From Thermoplasmatota archaeon (GTDB lineage: Bacteria > Pseudomonadota > Gammaproteobacteria > Burkholderiales > Thiobacillaceae), in assembly GCA_023475455.1 (NCBI GenBank), contig JAMCVR010000080.1, forward strand, positions 1 to 5,616: a stretch of DNA of 5,616 nt, in the 5' to 3' direction. This document shows, piece after piece, positions 1 through 4,092 of the stretch. The notes beneath the pieces were generated by a model that saw only the letters and a program-made list of their open reading frames with translations, was not told the origin of the DNA and made no database searches. The translations under genes and the position numbers were made by a program. Positions within the stretch are counted from its first letter, which is position 1, and every line of letters starts with the position of its first letter.

Positions 1-893
1 AGGGCGGAAAACCCCTCGGTAGCGGCGAGATAATCGGTGCGCTGGCTGCGGCGCCTGCAATCGGGAATCGCCAGATCATGCCGGATGTTTGCCACTGTGC
101 GCCGCGACAAGCGGATGCCGTGTTCCCGCTCAAGGATGGCGGCGACAGCGCCGTCTGTCAGCGGACCCGGCAATAACCCTTCTGATATGAAGGCTTTTTC
201 TGTTTTTATCAGATGATCCACGAAATGGCAATGAACTTGCCGCGGCTTCGGGAACAGGGCGCTTAACGGCACCGCTTTCCCGTTTGCCAGCGCAATCGAC
301 AATCCACGCGCCAGCCGGGAGATCCGGCCCGGATCCGCCACCACGGAAAGATCCGATTCCGACCGCAACCGGCTGGAAATTTCGGCCTGGGTCAGGGGGA
401 CGAGTGACAAGGCTTGCCCGGAGCGCAGATACGCCGCCTGTGATGCCAGCACCGCCTGTACCAGCGCATGGGTGAGCCGGTTCCGGGTATTGATGAGGCG
501 CAGCCGGTGTAACGTCCCTGCGAAATCTCCAGGGATTTTCTCACGTGCCATCAGGCGGTTCATCCCCTCTTCATCGAACCGGTACTCACGCGCGTAGCCG
601 TCGCGGCGGTAAAGGAACGCCAGGTCACGGCCCGCCTCGTGAACTTCTCCCAGGATCGGAGAGGCCTTGGTTTGGGGAAGGACGGCCGCCTCATGCGCCA
701 CCCGCGCACCTTCCAGTCGGCCCACGGTGATCCAGGGGCGCAGCGCGTTAAAGCCGGTGGACGATTCCGCCTGGGTCACGAAGCGGTCGAAAGTCCGCAG
801 CGGCAACTCCAGAAAACGGGCGAGCATGATTTTGCCGAGCAGTGCGGCGTCGATCTTGTTATTGGGGTGCTGCAAGTGCGGTTCCGCCGACAA
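1..893 (-). CDS. Short divergent sigma-54 (RpoN)-like factor, 3' end outside the window
   Basis: Reading the minus strand gives an uninterrupted frame from a stop at 963-965 to the left edge (about 297 codons from a TTG at 893). Near its end is the segment PLTDGAVAAILEREHGIRL followed by SRRTVANIRH (residues 263-272, bases 78-107), matching the end of sigma-54 factors, where the RpoN box is ARRTVAKYRE. RRTVA and the later R are kept; A, K, Y and E are replaced by S, N, I and H. Residues about 79-163 resemble the core-binding domain (RRDGYAREYRFDEEG, then the RLRLINTRNRLTHALVQAVL helix), and 166-200 the helix-turn-helix (PLTQAEISSRL). Only about 35 N-terminal residues (IMLARFLELPL) recall activator-binding region I. 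At roughly 300 residues it is far shorter than the usual 450-500, with region II mostly absent. It presumably binds core RNA polymerase and -24/-12-type promoters with an AAA+ activator, but altered specificity is possible. The start is uncertain: TTG 893 keeps region I, ATG 827 is the first ATG, and neither has a clear ribosome site. Confidence 0.8.
   Translation of the reverse strand, partial: MSAEPHLQHPNNKIDAALLGKIMLARFLELPLRTFDRFVTQAESSTGFNALRPWITVGRLEGARVAHEAAVLPQTKASPILGEVHEAGRDLAFLYRRDGYAREYRFDEEGMNRLMAREKIPGDFAGTLHRLRLINTRNRLTHALVQAVLASQAAYLRSGQALSLVPLTQAEISSRLRSESDLSVVADPGRISRLARGLSIALANGKAVPLSALFPKPRQVHCHFVDHLIKTEKAFISEGLLPGPLTDGAVAAILEREHGIRLSRRTVANIRHDLAIPDCRRRSQRTDYLAATEGFSA
78..107 (-). 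other. RpoN-box-like segment of the sigma-54-like gene
   Basis: These ten codons read SRRTVANIRH. The canonical RpoN box ARRTVAKYRE contacts the -24 promoter element; the arginine pair and TVA are retained, while four of ten positions differ. The frame continues at least 25 residues past the box without a stop (DLAIPDCRRRSQRTDYLAAT and onward), longer than the tail normally found in RpoN. Confidence 0.75.
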
Positions 894-1099
894 AATATTT
901 TGGGTTCTTGTTCCGGCAAGACTGCGGAGAGACGGGATGACCGATGGCTCGGAAAGGGTTGTCTACTCTGGCTTCCGGGGCTTCGGCAAGGACGGCATGA
1001 GAATGTTTCGCGCAGGCCGACCTCCCCGCAGTCCAGGCGGTCTGGCCTGGTGCTTTCTTTCATCCCGAATCCGGCAGTTCTTGAACCACTGGGACACCG

Positions 1100-1126
1100 A
1101 GCCGATTCGACGAGAGAAAATCGGCT
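1100..1126. repeat. Inverted repeat, 8-bp stem, 11-base loop
   Basis: AGCCGATT at 1100-1107 is perfectly complementary to AATCGGCT at 1119-1126. No T-tract follows on either strand, so it is not a standard intrinsic terminator. It lies downstream of the FMN reductase stop and upstream of the sigma-54-like gene, so it could be an mRNA 3'-end structure or a protein-binding site. Confidence 0.4.
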
Positions 1127-1180
1127 GAATGGCGCTCACCCCATGGGTGAACCGGCTGGCGAATGCAAGCTCTTGTTTTC

Positions 1181-1204
1181 TTCTCCGTGTCTTTGCGGTG
1201 AACT
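1181..1204 (-). repeat. Possible dispersed intergenic motif
   Basis: The minus strand reads GTTCACCGCAAAGACACGGA followed by GAAG. Short strings of the type caccgcaaagacacggagaa are, from general experience, found scattered in intergenic DNA of many proteobacterial genomes. Only one copy is present in the window, so its repeat nature is inferred from resemblance and not shown here. It begins about 14 bases downstream of the FMN reductase stop codon. Confidence 0.3.
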
Positions 1205-1217
1205 GCTTTTTCCAGGT

Positions 1218-1787
1218 TCAAGCCTGTTTCAACGCGGCGGCGGTGTTCACCAGCTCCAGCATCAGCGCATGCAGGCGCGCCGGCGATTTGAGCGCGCCGT
1301 TCTCTTCGTCGAACGCCGTGTCGGCGTGCGGCAGCGAGAACTGGCCGGGCAGCACCAGCACCCCGAGCGTGTTCAGGATCTGGCGCAGGTGGGGCAGCAT
1401 GCGCATGCCGCCGAAGGTGCCGGGCGACGCGGCGAGAATGGCGGCGACCTTGTTCCGGTAGGGCACCAGGCCCGACTCGCCCTGCCATTCGCGCGATATC
1501 CAGTCGATCGTGTTCTTCAAGAGCGGCGGAATCGAGCTGTTGTATTCGGGGCTGGCGATCAGCAGGGCGTCGTGCTCCTTGAACAGGGCTTTCAGGCGCA
1601 GCGCGTTGTCGGGCAGGCCGTCGCGGTCTTCGAGGTCGCCGTTGTAGAGCGGCAGCGGGTAATCCGCCAGATCGATCAGGGTGACCTCGCCGCCCGCGGC
1701 GCGGGCGGCGTCCGCCGCGGCCCGGATGAGCTTGCGGTTCCAGGAATCGCGGCGAATGCTGCCGGAAAAGGCGAGAATCTTGGGCAT
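1218..1787 (-). CDS. NAD(P)H-dependent FMN reductase / quinone reductase family protein
   Basis: This 189-residue protein belongs to the NADPH-dependent FMN reductase family (flavodoxin-like fold; ChrR/YieF-type relatives), whose members bind FMN and pass electrons from NAD(P)H to quinones, metal oxyanions or other acceptors in the cytosol. The N-terminus has the phosphate-binding loop GSIRRDSWNRKL (residues about 9-20). The central segment has the family signature SPEYNSSIPPLLKNTIDW, and SPGTFGGMR follows as the third FMN-contacting loop. Length is normal for the family. The start at 1787 is set by AAGGA at 1794-1798, six bases upstream, and by the start lying directly before the MPKILAFSGS strand; the frame is open further upstream but encodes nothing family-like. 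It lies 70 bases downstream of pirin in the same direction, with a hairpin between them, so co-transcription is possible but perhaps reduced. A TACAAT at 1816-1821 could be a -10 element for a separate promoter, but no good -35 is visible. The physiological acceptor cannot be told from sequence. Confidence 0.92.
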   Translation of the reverse strand: MPKILAFSGSIRRDSWNRKLIRAAADAARAAGGEVTLIDLADYPLPLYNGDLEDRDGLPDNALRLKALFKEHDALLIASPEYNSSIPPLLKNTIDWISREWQGESGLVPYRNKVAAILAASPGTFGGMRMLPHLRQILNTLGVLVLPGQFSLPHADTAFDEENGALKSPARLHALMLELVNTAAALKQA

Positions 1788-1824
1788 GGCGTGTCCTTGC
1801 GTCAAAAAATGGGGGATTGTATCG

Positions 1825-1849
1825 GGGCTTCGGCCGGGAACCGAAGCCC
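1825..1849 (-). terminator. Hairpin just downstream of pirin, possible weak terminator
   Basis: GGGCTTCGG (1825-1833) and CCGAAGCCC (1841-1849) form a perfect 9-bp GC-rich stem with a 7-base loop, beginning 8 bases past the pirin stop codon. In the pirin transcript the nearest U-run (six U, bases 1804-1809) lies about 15 bases beyond the stem, so it is not a textbook intrinsic terminator. It may act as an attenuator or protect the 3' end of pirin mRNA, giving different levels of pirin and FMN reductase. Confidence 0.5.
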
Positions 1850-1857
1850 GGCGGGAT

Positions 1858-2556
1858 TCAGGCGAGATCGAAGCTGACGAGCTCGCTGGCTTCCAGCGCC
1901 TCGATGTCGACGGCGGATTCGAAGCGGACCGCCACCGCATCGCCGGCTTCCAGCGGAGTGCCTCGCACCTTGACCCGGCCGCGCGCCACCTGCAGCCAGG
2001 CACGCCGGCCCGGGGCGAGCGTCAGCGTGGCGCGTTCGCCGGCCGCCAGCCGGCCGGCACGGATGGCGGCATCCTGGTGCAGCGTCACCGAGCCGTCGCG
2101 GCCATCGTTCGAGGCGATCAGCCGCAGCCGGCCTTGCAGGCTTTCGGGCGCAAAGGCGATCTGCCCGTAGCCCGGCTCCAGGCCGTAGGCATCCGGCTCG
2201 ATCCAGATTTGCAGCAGATGCACCGGCTCGGTCGCCGAGGCGTTGAATTCGCTGTGGGCGATGCCGTGGCCGGCACGCATGCGCTGCACTTCGCCGGGGC
2301 GGATCACGCCGCCGTTGCCGAGCGAATCCTTGTGCTCGAGCGCGCCGGACAGCACCCAGGTGACGATTTCCATGTCCCGGTGGCTGTGGGTGGGGAAGCC
2401 CGCACCCGGCGCGATGCGGTCTTCGTTGATCACGCGCAGCGGGCCGAAGCCCATCCAGTTCGGGTCGCGATAGCCAGCGAAGGAGAAGGTGTGAAAACTG
2501 TCGAGCCAGCCGTGATGGGCGTGGCCGCGTTCGGACGATTTGCGCACGGTGAGCAT
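1858..2556 (-). CDS. Pirin family protein (YhhW-like, quercetin 2,3-dioxygenase type)
   Basis: The 232-residue product is a two-domain cupin of the pirin family, close in length to E. coli YhhW (231 residues). The N-terminal cupin holds the metal ligands in canonical spacing: H57 and H59 in FPTHSHRDMEIV, and H101 and E103 in GHGIAHSEFN. The N-terminal signature HHGWLDSFHTFSFAGY and GFGPLRVINEDRI are typical of pirins. Bacterial members bind a divalent metal and several have quercetinase activity in vitro; the natural substrate is usually unknown. The start at 2556 is chosen because AAGGAG at 2563-2568 lies six bases upstream and the family N-terminus begins at MLTVRKSSERG; a further 23 upstream codons in frame are not family-like. 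A promoter-like pair lies at 2590-2617. It is divergent from a truncated LysR-type gene, an arrangement common for pirin genes and suggesting past regulation by that protein. An FMN reductase gene follows on the same strand, consistent with a redox or aromatic-compound response. Confidence 0.93.
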   Translation of the reverse strand: MLTVRKSSERGHAHHGWLDSFHTFSFAGYRDPNWMGFGPLRVINEDRIAPGAGFPTHSHRDMEIVTWVLSGALEHKDSLGNGGVIRPGEVQRMRAGHGIAHSEFNASATEPVHLLQIWIEPDAYGLEPGYGQIAFAPESLQGRLRLIASNDGRDGSVTLHQDAAIRAGRLAAGERATLTLAPGRRAWLQVARGRVKVRGTPLEAGDAVAVRFESAVDIEALEASELVSFDLA

Positions 2557-2589
2557 GATGGGCTCCTTTTGTGTTCGGGCGATGGAATG

Positions 2590-2617
2590 ACTATAGGCGT
2601 GGTTTCCTGCCAGTAAA
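2590..2617 (-). promoter_or_regulatory. Putative sigma-70 promoter of pirin
   Basis: On the minus strand TTTACT (2612-2617, four of six to TTGACA) is followed after 16 bases by TATAGT (2590-2595, five of six to TATAAT). Transcription would begin near 2583, leaving a short leader of about 27 bases that contains the AAGGAG ribosome site. The position inside the only divergent spacer supports it; the call is by eye. Confidence 0.5.
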
Positions 2618-2626
2618 ACCGGCACA

Positions 2627-2654
2627 ATTCGATCAATTCATCCAAATCATTCGA
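2627..2654. promoter_or_regulatory. Direct repeat ATTCGA, possible regulator site
   Basis: ATTCGA occurs at 2627-2632 and again at 2649-2654, 22 bases apart, about two helical turns, with a further ATTC at 2636-2639. This AT-richer stretch sits between the pirin promoter and the LysR start, where a LysR-type protein normally binds to control itself and the divergent gene. No clean T-N11-A dyad was found, so the assignment is weak. Confidence 0.25.
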
Positions 2655-2656
2655 AC

Positions 2657-2809
2657 ATGCCGCCGACCCTGGATGCGCTGGCCATACTCGACGCCATCGA
2701 CCGCAGGGGTTCGTTTGCACGCGCCGCCGAGGAACTGGGACGCGCCGACTGGTTCATCCGCGCGCTGACCCGGCCCGATGTGTTCGCTGGAGTGCTCGAT
2801 GCCGCCTGA
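2657..2809 (+). pseudogene. LysR-type regulator remnant, internally truncated to 50 codons
   Basis: Residues 4-29 (TLDALAILDAIDRRGSFARA and AEELGR) match the first part of the LysR winged helix-turn-helix, in which a segment such as VPSALSYTVQKLE and about 260 further residues should follow. Instead the frame passes straight into ADWFIRALTRPDVFAGVLDA and stops at 2807-2809. LysR proteins are about 300 residues, so nearly all the recognition helix and the effector domain are missing. The tail with its W and leucine pattern could be the natural C-terminus of the same regulator, implying an in-frame deletion near base 2745, but that part is inference. The stop overlaps the hslR start by 11 bases. 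No clear ribosome site precedes the ATG at 2657. The product cannot act as a normal regulator. An assembly collapse is an alternative explanation. Confidence 0.75.
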
Positions 2810-3197
2810 ACGCGCGCTGCTCGACAGGATGCGGCTCGACAAATGGTTGTGGGCCGCGCGCTTCTACAAGACGCGCAGCCTCGCCACCCAGGCCATCGAG
2901 CATGGGCAGATCAAGCTGAACGGCGCGCGCGTCAAGCCTGCGCGCGAGGTGAAAGCGGGCGACCGGCTGGAGGTCCAACTCGGCGAGGCCGGCTGGACCC
3001 TGACGGTGCGTGCGCTGTCGACGCGGCGCGGACCGGCGCCGGTCGCGCAGGCACTGTACGAGGAAGACCCCGCCAGCCAGGCGCGCCGCCGGCAGCAGGC
3101 GGGCGAGCGCAAGCTGACGGCCAGCCCGGCGGCGGCGATCAAGGGCCGGCCCACCAAGCGCGACCGCCGGCAGATTCACCGCTTTACCGGAGAGTGA
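2799..3197 (+). CDS. hslR: Hsp15-like S4-domain RNA-binding protein, copy 1
   Basis: The 132-residue product is nearly the same length as E. coli Hsp15 (133). Residues about 11-59 form the S4 RNA-binding fold, starting RLDKWLWAARFYKTRSLA and including AIEHGQIKLNGARVKP and AGDRLEV. The C-terminal third is rich in arginine, lysine and glutamine (residues about 95-132), as in Hsp15. In E. coli this protein binds free 50S subunits carrying a nascent peptidyl-tRNA after heat stress and helps recycle them. The start at 2799 is supported by GGAG at 2789-2792, six bases upstream; in-frame ATG codons at 2778 and 2829 are less well placed. The start overlaps the LysR remnant stop, so translation may once have been coupled to that gene. 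This copy keeps the ancestral upstream context. An identical second copy lies 815 bases downstream. Confidence 0.93.
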   Translation: MPPERALLDRMRLDKWLWAARFYKTRSLATQAIEHGQIKLNGARVKPAREVKAGDRLEVQLGEAGWTLTVRALSTRRGPAPVAQALYEEDPASQARRRQQAGERKLTASPAAAIKGRPTKRDRRQIHRFTGE

Positions 3198-3247
3198 GGT
3201 TCCCCCATTTCCTGCCGGATTCCTTCCGCACGGCGCGGACAAACGCA

Positions 3248-3253
3248 TAGAAT
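3248..3253 (+). promoter_or_regulatory. Possible -10 element before yhdP, copy 1
   Basis: TAGAAT (five of six to TATAAT) lies 24 bases before the yhdP start in the 80-base spacer after hslR. An upstream TTCCGC at 18-base spacing is a poor -35. It is a candidate for a separate yhdP promoter and is duplicated with the unit. Confidence 0.3.
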
Positions 3254-3277
3254 CGTGCAATCCGCGAGCCTTCTTCC

Positions 3278-4012
3278 ATGACCGTTTCCCCCGCGTTCTC
3301 CATGTTCCTGCGCCGCGCATCGCGCTGGCTGGCGGCCCTGGCTGCGCTGGGTGCGCTGGGTTTTGCGACGGCTGCCGCGCTGATGTTTTTCTGGGTGCTG
3401 CCGAACATCGCCGAACACCGCGACGCGGTGGCCGGCCTGATGTCGCGCGCGCTCGGCCAGCGGGTGACGCTGGAAGCGGTGTCGGGGGTGTGGCGGCAGG
3501 CGCGTCCCGAATTCCGTCTGCGGGGCGTGCGCCTGTACGATCAACAGGGCCGGCCGGCACTCCACCTGCCCGAACTGAAGGCCGCGTTCGCCTGGCGTTC
3601 GCTGGAGTGCTCGATGCCGCCTGAACGCGCGCTGCTCGACAGGATGCGGCTCGACAAATGGTTGTGGGCCGCGCGCTTCTACAAGACGCGCAGCCTCGCC
3701 ACCCAGGCCATCGAGCATGGGCAGATCAAGCTGAACGGCGCGCGCGTCAAGCCTGCGCGCGAGGTGAAAGCGGGCGACCGGCTGGAGGTCCAACTCGGCG
3801 AGGCCGGCTGGACCCTGACGGTGCGTGCGCTGTCGACGCGGCGCGGACCGGCGCCGGTCGCGCAGGCACTGTACGAGGAAGACCCCGCCAGCCAGGCGCG
3901 CCGCCGGCAGCAGGCGGGCGAGCGCAAGCTGACGGCCAGCCCGGCGGCGGCGATCAAGGGCCGGCCCACCAAGCGCGACCGCCGGCAGATTCACCGCTTT
4001 ACCGGAGAGTGA
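3278..4012 (+). pseudogene. Truncated yhdP 5' part fused in frame to hslR (chimeric ORF)
   Basis: The first 109 codons are identical to the start of the complete yhdP gene: a cytoplasmic basic stretch (RRASR), a single membrane segment about residues 17-41 (WLAALAALGALGFATAAALM onward) and the beginning of the AsmA-like periplasmic domain. At the duplication junction (3597-3604) the frame leaves yhdP after RSL, reads ECS, and enters the second hslR at its own start codon, giving 244 residues ending with the entire Hsp15-like protein (residues 113-244). As a yhdP copy it is broken, since about 90% of the protein is missing. As an ORF it is open and could make a membrane-anchored protein whose S4 domain would be on the periplasmic side, where RNA binding makes little sense. 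It is probably a by-product of the duplication, although it keeps the yhdP expression signals. Confidence 0.85.
3614..4012 (+). CDS. hslR: Hsp15-like S4-domain RNA-binding protein, copy 2
   Basis: This gene is identical to the first hslR copy, including its GGAG ribosome site (3604-3607). It differs only in what lies upstream: it is preceded by the truncated yhdP copy and is in the same frame as that gene with no stop between, so it can be read either from its own ATG as a 132-residue protein or as the C-terminal part of the 244-residue chimera. Its natural transcription would now come from the truncated yhdP copy. It is the copy directly upstream of the intact yhdP, 80 bases away. Extra dosage of Hsp15 is the simplest functional effect. 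Confidence 0.9.
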   Translation: MPPERALLDRMRLDKWLWAARFYKTRSLATQAIEHGQIKLNGARVKPAREVKAGDRLEVQLGEAGWTLTVRALSTRRGPAPVAQALYEEDPASQARRRQQAGERKLTASPAAAIKGRPTKRDRRQIHRFTGE

Positions 4013-4062
4013 GGTTCCCCCATTTCCTGCCGGATTCCTTCCGCACGGCGCGGACAAACGCA

Positions 4063-4068
4063 TAGAAT
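4063..4068 (+). promoter_or_regulatory. Possible -10 element before intact yhdP
   Basis: TAGAAT here is the second copy of the element at 3248, again 24 bases before a yhdP start codon. The -35 region is poor, so a dedicated promoter is uncertain; read-through from hslR is equally possible. Confidence 0.3.
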
Positions 4069-4092
4069 CGTGCAATCCGCGAGCCTTCTTCC

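Larger units (their letters stand above)
894..1217. other. Intergenic spacer with small inverted repeats, no convincing gene
   Basis: These roughly 320 bases separate the sigma-54-like gene from the FMN reductase gene. Open frames on either strand give arginine-, serine- and proline-rich products with no recognisable domain, and I treat them as chance frames in GC-rich DNA. Visible structure includes CCAGGC/GCCTGG (1033-1038 and 1045-1050), AGCCGATT/AATCGGCT (1100-1107 and 1119-1126), TCACCC/GGGTGA (1136-1141 and 1145-1150) and, at the left end, the 12-bp perfect palindrome CAAAATATTTTG (891-902). None of the stems is followed by a convincing T-run. The promoter of the sigma-54-like gene should lie here, but I cannot place it with confidence. 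Confidence 0.6.
2782..3596 (+). repeat. Tandem duplication, copy 1 (815-bp unit)
   Basis: This unit begins with GTTCGCTG, 17 bases before the hslR start, and ends within yhdP codon 107. The next 815 bases repeat it with no difference that I can see. It contains the last nine codons and stop of the LysR remnant, all of hslR, the 80-base spacer and the first part of yhdP. No terminal inverted repeats or transposase are present, so this is a simple tandem duplication and not an insertion sequence. Confidence 0.95.

Noticed and set aside
1033..1050. CCAGGC/GCCTGG hairpin as a terminator
   Set aside because: It has only six base pairs, and the pyrimidine stretch after it on the plus strand follows no plus-strand gene.
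776..1063. A 95-codon minus-strand frame starting near 1063, overlapping the start of the sigma-54-like gene
   Set aside because: It is in a different frame from the sigma-54-like protein, has many serines, arginines and cysteines without a motif, and cannot be coding together with it over most of its length.
639..1877. A 412-codon plus-strand open frame crossing the sigma-54-like gene, the spacer and the FMN reductase gene
   Set aside because: It is antisense to two recognisable genes, is rich in R, G, Q and V without any domain, and is explained by GC-rich codon use on the opposite strand.
1681..2616. A 311-codon plus-strand open frame over pirin
   Set aside because: It lies opposite a pirin gene whose four metal ligands and ribosome site are intact; its translation is low-complexity and resembles no family.
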